Source: Eupransor demetentiae (lineage in GTDB: Bacteria; Bacillota; Bacilli; Lactobacillales; Lactobacillaceae). Taken from it: a stretch of DNA of 64,000 bases. The translations under genes and the position numbers were made by a program. The DNA lies in contig NZ_CAWVOH010000001.1 in the NCBI RefSeq assembly GCF_963930865.1, positions 558,001 to 622,000 of the forward strand. Reading direction: 5' to 3'. The notes below the pieces were generated by a model. It was not told where the DNA came from and made no database searches. It worked only from the letters and a program-made list of their open reading frames with translations. Of the stretch, positions 24,634 to 33,132 are shown in pieces. The stretch's first letter is position 1. Each line of letters begins with the position of its first letter.

Positions 24634-24909
24634 TTACTTTACGGCATCCTTCAAGGCCTTACCAGGCTTGAATGCAGGTACCTTAGATGCAGGAATTTGG
24701 ATTTCTTCCTTAGTCTGTGGGTTGCGACCCTTACGAGCTGCACGTTCACGAACTTCGAAGTTACCAAAGCCGATCAATTGAACCTTTTCACCCTTTGAAA
24801 GGTTTTCCTTGATTGATGACAATACAGCGTCAACTGCCTTGTCAGCATCCTTCTTGGTCAAACCAGTCTTCATTGCAACTGAATCGATTAATTCTTGCTT
24901 ATTTGCCAT
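24634..24909 (-). CDS. hup: DNA-binding protein HU
   Basis: A 91-residue histone-like protein that bends and compacts DNA. It has the family pattern MANKQELIDSVA at the start, IQLIGFGNFEVRERAAR-like sequence (VQLIGFGNFEVRERAARKG, about residues 43-61) and the DNA-binding arm GRNPQTKEEIQIPASKVPAFK (about 61-81). It is monocistronic, with AGGAGAAAAGGA upstream of the ATG. Confidence 0.96.
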   Translation of the reverse strand: MANKQELIDSVAMKTGLTKKDADKAVDAVLSSIKENLSKGEKVQLIGFGNFEVRERAARKGRNPQTKEEIQIPASKVPAFKPGKALKDAVK

Positions 24910-25097
24910 TCCTTTTCTCCTATAAAAAAAGTCATTGTAGATTTTTTGTTGTTAAAAATATCGCACATTTCAACAACGGAAAGCCGTCGTAACGCTATCC
25001 ATAAGACTATGTTAGCACACTCATCTGTGAATGTGTACACCTTTAGGCCAATAAAACCGCCTTTTTTAGCAATTTTTCAACGTTAGCCAACAAATGT

Positions 25098-26408
25098 TTA
25101 TTTTCGTGGACGGATGATTAATTTCAGAGGTGTTCCAGTGAAATCAAAGGCTTCTCGAATCTTGTTTTCCAAGAAGCGTTGGTAAGAAAAGTGCATCAAT
25201 TCCACATCATTAACGAAAATAACGAAGGTTGGTGGCTGGACGGCGACTTGTGTGGCGTAGTAGACACGCAAACGACGACCATTATCCGTTGGGGTTGGAT
25301 TAATGGCAATCGCGTCCATCAAAACATCATTCAAGCTTGATGAAGCAACCCGCTTCCGGTGATTATCATCAACATCACGAATCAAATCCGGCAAGCGGTC
25401 CAAGCGCTGCCCGGTTTTGGCCGAGACAAAGACGATTGGTGCATAATCCAAAAACTTAAATTCTTGACGAATCTTTTCCTCAAACTTGGTCATAGTGTGG
25501 TTATCCTTTTTCAAGGTATCCCACTTATTAACCACAATCACCATAGCCTTACCGGCATCATGAGCATAGCCAGCGACGTGCTTATCCTGGTCACGAATAC
25601 CCGTTTCGGCATCCAAGACCATCAAAATCACGTTCGATTCATCAATAGCCTTCATGGCACGCATGACGGCATACTTTTCGGTATTTTCGTAGACTTTACC
25701 ACGCTTACGAATACCAGCGGTGTCGACCATGACAAATTCGTCACCATCATTGGTAACGAAGCGCGTATCAACGGCATCACGAGTGGTTCCCTCAATATTG
25801 GAAACAATCATGCGATCTTCGCCAAGAATAGCATTAACCATTGAGGACTTTCCCACATTAGGACGACCAATAATGGAAAAGCGAATCGCATCATCTTCTT
25901 GCTCAGCCGCTTCATCAGGGAAATGAGCAACTAAGGCATCCAAAACGTCCCCTAGCCCGATTCCGTGTGAACCTGAGACTGGGAAAGGTTCCCCTAAGCC
26001 AAGCGCATAGAAATCAAATACTTCCGAGCGCATTTCAGGGTTATCGACCTTGTTAACGGCTAGGACAACGGGTTTGTTGGTCTTATAGAGCATTTTTGCG
26101 ACGACTTCGTCTTCTCGAGTAAGCCCTTCGCGCCCCGAAACCACCATCAAGATAACATCGGCTTCATCCAAAGCCAATTCCACCTGACCACGAATTTCGG
26201 TCAAAAAGGGCTCGTCACTCATTTCAATTCCACCGGTATCAATTAGGCGGAATTCATAATTTAACCATTCAGCATGCGCGTAGAGACGATCACGGGTAAC
26301 GCCCGGTTGATCTTCTACAATGGCCATTCGTTCGCCAACGATTCGATTAAACAGCGTTGACTTTCCAACATTAGGGCGGCCTACGACGGCTACGATTGGT
26401 GCTGGCAT
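25098..26408 (-). CDS. der: Ribosome biogenesis GTPase Der (EngA)
   Basis: A 436-residue protein with two tandem GTPase domains and a C-terminal KH-like domain; it acts in 50S subunit assembly. G1 motifs GRPNVGKSTLF (near residue 10) and GRPNVGKSSMV (near 180), G3 DTGG and DTAG, G4 NKVD and NKWD are visible. The start at 26408 has AAGGAGGGAACGAT directly before. The longer frame to 26465 crosses the terminator of the upstream gene and is not used. Confidence 0.96.
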   Translation of the reverse strand: MPAPIVAVVGRPNVGKSTLFNRIVGERMAIVEDQPGVTRDRLYAHAEWLNYEFRLIDTGGIEMSDEPFLTEIRGQVELALDEADVILMVVSGREGLTREDEVVAKMLYKTNKPVVLAVNKVDNPEMRSEVFDFYALGLGEPFPVSGSHGIGLGDVLDALVAHFPDEAAEQEDDAIRFSIIGRPNVGKSSMVNAILGEDRMIVSNIEGTTRDAVDTRFVTNDGDEFVMVDTAGIRKRGKVYENTEKYAVMRAMKAIDESNVILMVLDAETGIRDQDKHVAGYAHDAGKAMVIVVNKWDTLKKDNHTMTKFEEKIRQEFKFLDYAPIVFVSAKTGQRLDRLPDLIRDVDDNHRKRVASSSLNDVLMDAIAINPTPTDNGRRLRVYYATQVAVQPPTFVIFVNDVELMHFSYQRFLENKIREAFDFTGTPLKLIIRPRK

Positions 26409-26428
26409 ATCGTTCCCTCCTTTATCAA

Positions 26429-26456
26429 TAAAAAAAGACTGACAAAGCAGTCTTTT
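26429..26456 (-). terminator. Terminator between rpsA and der
   Basis: Arms AAAGACT and AGTCTTT with a minus-strand T run; it separates the two genes, though read-through is possible. Confidence 0.75.
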
Positions 26457-26468
26457 TGAAAGCAAATC

Positions 26469-27659
26469 TTACAACTTGTCACCGAAGATGTCGCCCAAAG
26501 TAGCGCCACCATCTTCGTCTTGCTGGTAAGCAGCAATATCACCGCGTGATGCACCAACATGGTTCTGGTGATCATCGCGTTCCTTGGCAGGCTTTTCTTC
26601 CAAGGCCTTCATTGACAATGAAATACGTTCTTCAGCTGGCTTAACATCCAACACTTGAACCTTAACCTTGTCACCAGACTTCAAAACGTCGGCTGGGTTT
26701 TCAACACGCTTGTGTGAAATCTGTGAAACGTGAACCAATCCTTCGATTCCAGGGAAGATTTCCACGAAAGCACCGAAGTCCTTAACACGCTTAACAGTTC
26801 CTTCAAGAACAGTACCAGCGGGAGCCTTTTCGGCAACTTCATCCCATGGGCCAGGTTGAGTAGCCTTGATTGACAATGAAATGCGGCCACGGTCACGGTC
26901 CAAGGCCAAAATCTTAACCTTAACAGTTTCACCCTTTGACAAAACGTCAGCTGGGTTCTTGACACGGTCGTGTGAGATTTCAGAAACGTGAACCAAACCG
27001 TCCACGCCACCAAGATCAACAAAGGCACCAAAGTCAGTCAAACGAGCAACCTTACCTTCAACGACTTCGCCAACTTCAAGGCGGTCAAAGGCTTCAGCCA
27101 ACTTTTCGGCACGTTCTTGAGCAGCAACGGCCTTACGTGACAAGATCAAACGAGCCTTGGCAGGATCGATTTCGATAACTTCAGCCTTAATGTCTTGACC
27201 CTTGAATTGGTTCAAGTCAGAAACAAAGCGCTCTGCAACCATTGATGCTGGCACGAAACCACGAATACCGTTAACGTCAACAATCAAACCACCACGTACG
27301 GCGTTCAATACCTTGGCATCAACGATGTCACCTTCAGCAAAGCTAAGCTTTTCCCAAGCCTTGCGTGCTTCCAAGCGCTTCTTTGAAAGGAGGTATGCAA
27401 CCCCTTCCTTGTCGCTCGTTACATTTGAAATAACTACAGTTTCAATTGTGTCACCGACCTTTAAGTCGTCGGCCAGATTAACATTCCGATCGTCAGAGTA
27501 CTCACGCGCTGGCACAACTCCTTCTTCACCGGTATGCAAACCAATTACGGCTTGATTGTCATTATCAATGGCTAGTACTTCACCAGTGACAACGTCACCT
27601 ACCTTGATTTGATCAGCACTTTCGAGAGCTGCTAATAGCTCGTTGTTTGTATCACTCAT
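26469..27659 (-). CDS. rpsA: 30S ribosomal protein S1 (four S1 domains)
   Basis: A 396-residue S1 of the short Gram-positive form with four S1 RNA-binding repeats starting near residues 20, 107, 193 and 278. The last two carry the clear LTDFGAFVDLGGVDGLVHVS-type pattern. The C-terminus is charged (GGATLGDIFGDKL). The ATG at 27659 has AGGAGG 12 bases upstream, a slightly long spacing. The in-frame codon at 27707 is upstream of this site. The gene has its own promoter after the cmk terminator. Confidence 0.94.
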   Translation of the reverse strand: MSDTNNELLAALESADQIKVGDVVTGEVLAIDNDNQAVIGLHTGEEGVVPAREYSDDRNVNLADDLKVGDTIETVVISNVTSDKEGVAYLLSKKRLEARKAWEKLSFAEGDIVDAKVLNAVRGGLIVDVNGIRGFVPASMVAERFVSDLNQFKGQDIKAEVIEIDPAKARLILSRKAVAAQERAEKLAEAFDRLEVGEVVEGKVARLTDFGAFVDLGGVDGLVHVSEISHDRVKNPADVLSKGETVKVKILALDRDRGRISLSIKATQPGPWDEVAEKAPAGTVLEGTVKRVKDFGAFVEIFPGIEGLVHVSQISHKRVENPADVLKSGDKVKVQVLDVKPAEERISLSMKALEEKPAKERDDHQNHVGASRGDIAAYQQDEDGGATLGDIFGDKL

Positions 27660-27687
27660 GACGTCAAACGTCCTCCTACATTTACAC

Positions 27688-27717
27688 TTATAAGGATATT
27701 CTAACAAAATCAGTCAA
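27688..27717 (-). promoter_or_regulatory. Promoter of rpsA
   Basis: Minus-strand -35 TTGACT (27712-27717), 18 bp spacer and -10 TTATAA (27688-27693). Confidence 0.5.
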
Positions 27718-27734
27718 GTTTGCATAGGGTAAAA

Positions 27735-27768
27735 AGAAAAAACCACCCAATTACTTTTGGTGGTTTTC
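27735..27768 (-). terminator. Terminator overlapping the end of cmk
   Basis: Arms AAAACCACC and GGTGGTTTTTT; the cmk stop codon lies in the hairpin loop. Confidence 0.8.
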
Positions 27769-28431
27769 GATGATTTGGGCAATCTCCGCCACAACCGTTT
27801 CAATTCCCTTACCCGTTGTATCAACAACAATGGCATCTTCTGCCTGAGTAAGTGGTGAAATCGCGCGGTGAGAGTCCTTGTAATCACGTTCTTCAATTTC
27901 TTTTTTGAGTGTATCTAAGTCAGGGTTCATTCCCTTGGCCTGATTTTCTTTGAAACGCCGTTGTGCACGTTCGGCCACACTGGCAATCAAGTAAATCTTG
28001 ACCTGTGCTTGGGGCAAGACCGTCGTTCCAATATCACGGCCATCCATGATGACGTTATCTTCTTGTGCAATCTGCCGTTGCAAGGCAACCAGATACTCAC
28101 GAACAGGACCGTATGCAGCGACCTGTGAAACGTTATTCGTCACTTCGTTGGAACGAATCGCATTGGTAACTTCTTCCCCATTCAAGAAAACCTTTTGTAC
28201 CGGTTCTCCCGGCTTGAAAGAAATCTTGATTTTAGGTAGAAGTGCCGTAATAGCGTCGCCATCGTCGTAAGCAATGTTGGCTTCTTTGACCGCCAAAGTG
28301 ACGGCGCGGTACATGGCACCGGTGTCGACATAAACGTAGTGGAATTGCTTGGCCAAAATTTTAGCAATCGTTGATTTACCAGCAGAGGCAGGTCCATCAA
28401 TGGCAACTTGAAAGTTCTTATCTTGAGTCAT
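27751..28431 (-). CDS. cmk: Cytidylate kinase
   Basis: A 226-residue kinase phosphorylating CMP and dCMP with ATP. The P-loop is IDGPASAGKSTIAK (residues about 12-25), the CMP-binding stretch VYVDTGAMYRAVTL, and the conserved MDGRDIGTTVLP near residue 110. The family length is normal. It follows the LysM gene by 8 bp, so the two form an operon. Confidence 0.95.
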   Translation of the reverse strand: MTQDKNFQVAIDGPASAGKSTIAKILAKQFHYVYVDTGAMYRAVTLAVKEANIAYDDGDAITALLPKIKISFKPGEPVQKVFLNGEEVTNAIRSNEVTNNVSQVAAYGPVREYLVALQRQIAQEDNVIMDGRDIGTTVLPQAQVKIYLIASVAERAQRRFKENQAKGMNPDLDTLKKEIEERDYKDSHRAISPLTQAEDAIVVDTTGKGIETVVAEIAQIIENHQK

Positions 28432-28439
28432 TTGAAACC

Positions 28440-29084
28440 TTACTTAATCCGCAAAGCAGTTCCAGCGTAGTTTGAGTAGTTTTCAGCAGTCAAACCAGGG
28501 TTCAAGGCCATGATTTGTTGCGTGGTACTTCCATGAGAAACAGCAAAGTTGTAAAGGGTCTGTCCTGAAGCAAGAACTGCAGTGTTACCGTTCGTGCTAT
28601 CGTTATTGGTCTTATTTGAGTTGTCGCTTCCAGTTGAACTGTTGTCGTTGTTCTTGTTGTTGCCACCCTGACCGTCTTCCATACCGCTCATAGCACTTGA
28701 ACTTGACTTCTCAGAAACCTTGCTTGAAGACTTTTCTGACTTCTTTGATTCAGATTTCTTTGACTCAGTCTTCTTAGATTCTGATTTCTTAGTTGAGCTG
28801 CTTGACTTACTTGATGAAGACTTTTCGCTCTTGCTGTTTGACTGGTCATCTGAACTTTGACTCGTATTTGGCGTTCCGTTGGTAATCACACCATAAACCG
28901 GAGCGCTTGATAAAATAATCATGGAAACCATAACCAAAAAGACAATCAAACGCGCATGCCCACTAGTATGGTTACGCTCAACAGTGGCAGCGGCGGCCTG
29001 CTGAGGATTTGCGGCAGCCTTTTGCGTGGCGTGCTGCTTATTACGTTGTGAACGGCTCATACCTTGTTGTGGATCTTCCTGCAT
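28440..29084 (-). CDS. LysM-domain membrane protein with Ser/Lys-rich stalk
   Basis: 214 residues. A basic cytoplasmic N-terminus is followed by one membrane helix (about 46-66, LIVFLVMVSMIILSSAPVYG). A long Ser/Lys/Glu-rich stalk comes next, with repeated KKSESKK-like units (about 75-150), then a C-terminal LysM domain (about 168-214, LASGQTLYNFAVSHGSTTQQI). LysM binds peptidoglycan, so the protein probably spans the membrane and holds the wall. GGAGGG precedes the ATG. The position just before cmk is shared by LysM genes in several lactobacilli (recalled, not checked). Confidence 0.85.
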   Translation of the reverse strand: MQEDPQQGMSRSQRNKQHATQKAAANPQQAAAATVERNHTSGHARLIVFLVMVSMIILSSAPVYGVITNGTPNTSQSSDDQSNSKSEKSSSSKSSSSTKKSESKKTESKKSESKKSEKSSSKVSEKSSSSAMSGMEDGQGGNNKNNDNSSTGSDNSNKTNNDSTNGNTAVLASGQTLYNFAVSHGSTTQQIMALNPGLTAENYSNYAGTALRIK

Positions 29085-29160
29085 GAAAATACCCTCCGAA
29101 TAATTCTTAAATTCAGTCTACCACAGCGACTTTGACGCAAATGATAACCTTTTCTTAAGA

Positions 29161-29727
29161 TTAAAAGATTTGTTTAAAAGGTTTAAGCAAAAGCACGACA
29201 AAGTAGGATACCAAGGACCACAGTAGCCCCTCAACCAGGTTAAAGGGTAAGACCATGCCCCATAGATAGGCTTTCAAGCCGATAAACTTCTTAATGTCAA
29301 AATTGGCAAAATCGGCATACAGTGGAACAGCAACAAAATAATTCACTAGCAGGGCAACGACGGTCATTGCTGCGGTTGCACTAAGTGCAGGAAGAACAGC
29401 ACGCAACCAGCCCCCTTTTTCCGTTTTAAAAGCCGCCAAAATTAAAATAAAAATTAAGGAAACCGCCAAATTAACCGGCAAGCCCAAATAAGTGTTTACC
29501 CCTTCGTTGAAGAGAATGATTTTAAGCAAGGTTCGCAAAGCTAAAACCCAAACCGCTCCCGAAAGGCCAAGCCAGGCCAAAGCCAAAACGGCCGGCACGA
29601 TTGAAAAATCTATCTTCAAGAAATTGGCGCCCGGGATAAACGAAAACTGTGGAAAAATCATGAGGGCAAACGAAATTGCCCCCAGCACACTAACGACGGT
29701 AAACTTTCGAACTTGTTGATTTGACAT
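29161..29727 (-). CDS. ribU: Riboflavin ECF transporter S component RibU
   Basis: A 188-residue membrane protein of about six helices that binds riboflavin and uses the shared ECF module. Family features: FALMIFPQFSFIPGANFLKIDFS-like N-terminal region with the FLKIDFS motif (about residues 36-44), then SIVPAVLALAWLGL. An FMN riboswitch lies immediately upstream, which makes the substrate assignment firm. No ECF ATPase is adjacent, as expected for group II. Confidence 0.93.
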   Translation of the reverse strand: MSNQQVRKFTVVSVLGAISFALMIFPQFSFIPGANFLKIDFSIVPAVLALAWLGLSGAVWVLALRTLLKIILFNEGVNTYLGLPVNLAVSLIFILILAAFKTEKGGWLRAVLPALSATAAMTVVALLVNYFVAVPLYADFANFDIKKFIGLKAYLWGMVLPFNLVEGLLWSLVSYFVVLLLKPFKQIF

Positions 29728-29746
29728 ACTGTCCTCCTCAAAACAT

Positions 29747-29791
29747 TAAAAAAGCTATTAATCGTCTTCAGGGGAAACGAAAAATAGCTTT
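29747..29791 (-). terminator. Expression-platform terminator of the FMN riboswitch
   Basis: Minus-strand arms AAAGCTATT and AATAGCTTTTTT between the aptamer and ribU. Confidence 0.8.
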
Positions 29792-29799
29792 AAAAAGGC

Positions 29800-29926
29800 T
29801 AACTTCTTTATACCCGACTTTACGGTCGGCTCCGGATTCGAACCGGATCAGCTGCCTTAGCAGGTCGCGGGCTTATCGCAAATGCGCTTCACCGCCGGTA
29901 AGGAATTGCACCTAACCCTGAAGTTT
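29800..29926 (-). promoter_or_regulatory. FMN riboswitch (RFN element)
   Basis: All six-helix RFN landmarks are readable on the minus strand: CTTCAGGG at the 5' side, ACCGGCGGT, AGCCCGCGACC, GATCCGGTTCGAATCCGGAG, GCCGACCG and closing GAAG. FMN binding favours the terminator and shuts ribU off. Confidence 0.96.
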
Positions 29927-29947
29927 TGAATGTTATTATTTTAGCAC

Positions 29948-29972
29948 AAAAAAGCCGCCCTTAGGCGACTTG
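29948..29972 (-). terminator. Terminator after the manganese catalase gene
   Basis: Arms AAGTCGCC and GGGCGGCTT, followed by a T run on the minus strand. Confidence 0.75.
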
Positions 29973-29975
29973 ATT

Positions 29976-30773
29976 TTAACCTTGATTGTTCTTAAGACGT
30001 GGGTCGGCAGGCTTGAATTCAGGCACACCACCCATTGCTTCTGGATGTTCTTGGTAAGCAAACTTTTGACCATCCTTGGCAGTTTGTCCTTCAAAGGCCT
30101 TTGAGCCATCGCCATCAGAAAAGCTCATCACAGTGTGAGCAAATTCGCTGTGTTCGATGTCGCCCATGTCACCTGGGACAATCTTACCGTACTTTTCTTC
30201 GAGTTCTTCTTGCGCCTTCATGAACTGCAATTGGTGTTGCGTTTCACGGGCCATCAAGAACTTCAACATGTCACGGACACCTTCGTCTTCCGTCATGTAG
30301 TAAAGGCGGCTAACTTGCAAACGAGCTTGTGATTCACGCACAACGTTAAAGCGCATGTCGGCAACCAAGTTACCTGAACCAGTTACGTAACCGGCGTTCC
30401 AAGCTGCTCCGTTGGGGTTGTTCAAGCTAGGTCCCAAGCCATGAACCAAAGCATGTTCGGGATCCATTGCGGCCATGGTTGCCTGCTTCTTAGGGTCTTG
30501 TTGGTCTTCACCAGAAAATGGTGCATCTTCCAAAAGGTATTGGATCATCGTTGAAATCATTTCAACGTGACCGATTTCTTCAGTACCAGTGTCAAGGAGC
30601 AAGTCCTTGTACTTTTCGTCACCGCTGGCTGCCCATCCTTGAGAAAGATATGACATCATTCCAGTCGTTTCACCCCATTGGCCGCCCAAGGCTTCTTGGA
30701 AACGGCGAGCCATCATGGCATCAGGATGGTTAGGCTTAGCGTGGTACTGCAACTTACGGGTATGGGTAAACAT
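29976..30773 (-). CDS. Manganese (non-heme) catalase
   Basis: A 265-residue dimanganese catalase that breaks down hydrogen peroxide without heme. The ferritin-like four-helix core is recognisable: ARRFQEALGGQWGE (residues about 22-35, with Glu ligand), DTGTEEIGHVEMISTMI (about 61-77, Glu and His ligands) and a second half with RETQHQLQFMKAQEELE. GGAGCGA lies before the ATG. It is monocistronic. A heme-free catalase suits a lactic acid bacterium that makes no heme. Confidence 0.93.
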   Translation of the reverse strand: MFTHTRKLQYHAKPNHPDAMMARRFQEALGGQWGETTGMMSYLSQGWAASGDEKYKDLLLDTGTEEIGHVEMISTMIQYLLEDAPFSGEDQQDPKKQATMAAMDPEHALVHGLGPSLNNPNGAAWNAGYVTGSGNLVADMRFNVVRESQARLQVSRLYYMTEDEGVRDMLKFLMARETQHQLQFMKAQEELEEKYGKIVPGDMGDIEHSEFAHTVMSFSDGDGSKAFEGQTAKDGQKFAYQEHPEAMGGVPEFKPADPRLKNNQG

Positions 30774-30824
30774 AGTTCGCTCCTTTTTTTCATCTCGAGG
30801 GGTGGTTAAAATGGATAAATGTCA

Positions 30825-30833
30825 ATTATACCA
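30825..30833 (-). promoter_or_regulatory. Extended -10 promoter of the Mn catalase gene
   Basis: Minus-strand TGG-TATAAT extended -10 (TATAAT at 30825-30830); no good -35. The other 200 bp up to rluB is AT-rich and shows nothing more that I can support. Confidence 0.45.
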
Positions 30834-31011
30834 ATTATGCATAAAAACAAATAAATCCATTTTACTTCAACATTCCTATTTATCTAAATGCCGTTACATA
30901 AGCTTTAAATAAATATTGTTTATGATGATAGCATGTATTTTACAGTCTGACAAGTAAAATATAAAAATTAGACCAATTAATTATAAATTTATCAAACGAT
31001 AAATCTAGACC

Positions 31012-31044
31012 AAAAAAAGAAGCACGCCCGCAGCGTGCTTCTTT
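31012..31044 (-). terminator. Terminator after rluB
   Basis: Arms AGAAGCACGC and GCGTGCTTCT with a minus-strand T run. Confidence 0.88.
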
Positions 31045-31797
31045 TTATTTACGACGACGATTACGGTAGTCGCCTGCTTTAAGCTTTTTAATTTCCTCAT
31101 GGGTTAATTTACGATGTTCACCAGGTTGCAAGCCCATCAAGTCCAAGAAAGCATAGCGCTCACGCTTCAATTTCTGGACAGGCAAGCCAACTTTAGCCAA
31201 CATGTTCTTAACCTGATGGTTACGGCCTTCATGGATAGTGATTCGCACCATGCTGACTCCCTTATTCTTGTCCACCCATTCAATAGCCACCTGCGCCGGT
31301 GCCGTCTTACGACCATCCAACTTAATTCCACGAGTCAGGGGTTCTAACTGTTCTGCCGAAACAATCCCCTTAACTTTGGCAAGGTAGACCTTATCAACAC
31401 GACCAGAAGGATGCATGAGCTGGTTAGCCAAGTCCCCATCATTAGTTAAAATCAAGGCACCAGTCGTATCATAGTCCAAACGGCCGACTGGGTAGACACG
31501 TTCTGGCACATCCGCCATCAATTCAACCACCGTTGGACGTTCCTTATCATCGTGGTTGGTTGTCACCGTTCCACGTGGCTTATTTAGCAGGTAATAGACG
31601 AGCTTTTCGCGGCCTTCAATGGGGACCCCGTTGACGGCAACCTGATCCTTAGGCCCCACCTTAGTGCCTAAGGTACGAACTATTTCGCCGTTCACCTGAA
31701 CACGGCCGTTGACAATCAAGTCTTCTGCAGCACGACGAGAGGCAATCCCCGCTTGGGCAATGACCTTTTGCAAACGTTCCTTTTGATCTTCACTCAT
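31045..31797 (-). CDS. rluB: 23S rRNA pseudouridine synthase RluB family
   Basis: A 250-residue pseudouridine synthase with an N-terminal S4 domain (ERLQKVIAQAGIASRRAAEDLI, residues about 6-27) and the RsuA/RluB catalytic domain. The catalytic Asp is in PVGRLDYDTTGALILTNDGDLA (about 100-121). The ATG overlaps the scpB stop, placing it in the scpA-scpB-rluB block. Confidence 0.93.
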   Translation of the reverse strand: MSEDQKERLQKVIAQAGIASRRAAEDLIVNGRVQVNGEIVRTLGTKVGPKDQVAVNGVPIEGREKLVYYLLNKPRGTVTTNHDDKERPTVVELMADVPERVYPVGRLDYDTTGALILTNDGDLANQLMHPSGRVDKVYLAKVKGIVSAEQLEPLTRGIKLDGRKTAPAQVAIEWVDKNKGVSMVRITIHEGRNHQVKNMLAKVGLPVQKLKRERYAFLDLMGLQPGEHRKLTHEEIKKLKAGDYRNRRRK

Positions 31798-32390
31798 TCA
31801 TCTTCCTCCGTCTTAACTGCTTCTTCATCACGATTACCAAACAAATCGGCTTCCGCCAATTCTTCCTGGTCCAAGTCAGCCTGTTCAATATCAGGCAGTT
31901 CCGGTAATTCTTCCAGGTCTTTCAAACCAAAGTAATCTAGGAAATCTGCCGTAGTGCCGTACAAAATTGGCCGCCCCACTTCGTCCAAACGGCCCACTGC
32001 TTCAATCAGATGGTGCAAAAGCAACTTTTGGATGGTTCCTGCCGAACGAACACCTCGAATTTGGTCGATGGCCACTCGAGTAATCGGCTGTTGATAGGCA
32101 ATGATGACCAAAGTCTCCAATTGTGGCTGGGTCAGATGGTCACTCACGGGCAAGTCAAAGAAACGCCTTAGTAGCGGACCAAAGTCCGGTTTGGTAACTA
32201 AGCTATAGCGCCGCTTGTCCTGTCGCACCATCAAGGCACTATCGCTATTTTGGTATTGCTGCGTTAACTCTTCCAATAAGGGCGGCAGTGCCGCCTGGTC
32301 AAATCCTGTGATTTGGGCAATTTCAGCAAGGGTCAACCCCTCGTCCCCCGCTACAAAGAGCAAGGCTTCAATTTGGCTTGTATTACTCAT
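31794..32390 (-). CDS. scpB: Segregation and condensation protein B
   Basis: A 198-residue kleisin-associated protein of the SMC-ScpAB condensin with two winged-helix domains (IEALLFVAGDEGLTLAEIAQITG at the start; PVSDHLTQPQLETLVIIAYQQPITR in the middle). The C-terminus is an acidic tail (about residues 160-198). It overlaps scpA and rluB by a few bases. Confidence 0.94.
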   Translation of the reverse strand: MSNTSQIEALLFVAGDEGLTLAEIAQITGFDQAALPPLLEELTQQYQNSDSALMVRQDKRRYSLVTKPDFGPLLRRFFDLPVSDHLTQPQLETLVIIAYQQPITRVAIDQIRGVRSAGTIQKLLLHHLIEAVGRLDEVGRPILYGTTADFLDYFGLKDLEELPELPDIEQADLDQEELAEADLFGNRDEEAVKTEEDE

Positions 32391-33132
32391 CTTTCACCAT
32401 TTTAACTAAAATACTTTGTTGACGGTCGGCCTGCCAGAGCTGTAAATCACCCGACTTCGCCAATTCCAAGAGGCCCAAGAAGCCCATCACGAGTTGATCA
32501 CGACTATGTAGACCATCCAGGAGCTGATCAAAAGTAATCGATTCACCCTTTTGCAAGTGCTCTAATCGACCACGCAAATAGTGAATTCCGTCATTAATCG
32601 TGTAGTTTTCCGCTTGAATCTGCTTAGCTTGCGGGGCCAAATCGCGCCGGCGAGCTAAAACATTTTCAAAGGCGAGTTGCAGGTCAACCAAGGATAAACC
32701 GGGACTGAGCTGGTAGTTTTTACTGCGCTCGTCTGCTGGCACTTGGGGTGGCCGTACAAAGGACTGCTGCCCCTTTTCCTGCTGGGCTTCAAAAAACTGG
32801 CTGGCCATTTGATAACGTTGGTAGTTAATCAAACGTTCAATCAATTCTTCCTTTGGGTCGACATAGTCGTCTTCCGCCTCTTCAGAGTCTTCTTCCTTGG
32901 GCAAGAGATCGACCGACTTCAAGTAAATTAAAGTGGCCGCCATGACGAGGTATTCGGAGGCAATGTCGAGCTCAATGGTTTGCTGCTGCCGGATAAAGCC
33001 CAAATACTGTTTGGTAATTTCGGCAATCGGCAGATCAAAAATGTTCATTTCGTTCTTTTTGATCAGATGCAATAAGAGGTCTAGGGGTCCTTCAAAATCC
33101 GTAATTTTAATTGTTAGGCCTGGCGCTTCGAT
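32383..33132 (-). CDS. scpA: Segregation and condensation protein A with a non-standard start codon
   Basis: A kleisin subunit of SMC-ScpAB. The conserved N-terminus IKITDFEGPLDLLLHLIKKN is encoded in frame upstream of any ATG/GTG; the only listed-type start is TTG at 33072, which would delete the FEGPLDLLL kleisin motif. The frame is open back to a TAA just above 33132. An ATC codon at 33132 has GGAGGG with 7-base spacing; an ATT at 33111 is the alternative with a poor site. I therefore place the start at 33132 (249 residues). The C-terminal winged helix is FDQLLDGLHSRDQLVMGFLGLLEL. Confidence 0.82.
   Translation of the reverse strand: MEAPGLTIKITDFEGPLDLLLHLIKKNEMNIFDLPIAEITKQYLGFIRQQQTIELDIASEYLVMAATLIYLKSVDLLPKEEDSEEAEDDYVDPKEELIERLINYQRYQMASQFFEAQQEKGQQSFVRPPQVPADERSKNYQLSPGLSLVDLQLAFENVLARRRDLAPQAKQIQAENYTINDGIHYLRGRLEHLQKGESITFDQLLDGLHSRDQLVMGFLGLLELAKSGDLQLWQADRQQSILVKMVKDE

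Noticed and set aside
25359..25844. 161-codon plus-strand ORF opposite der
   Set aside because: It lies fully inside the conserved der gene on the other strand, has no ribosome-binding site and no recognisable protein pattern.
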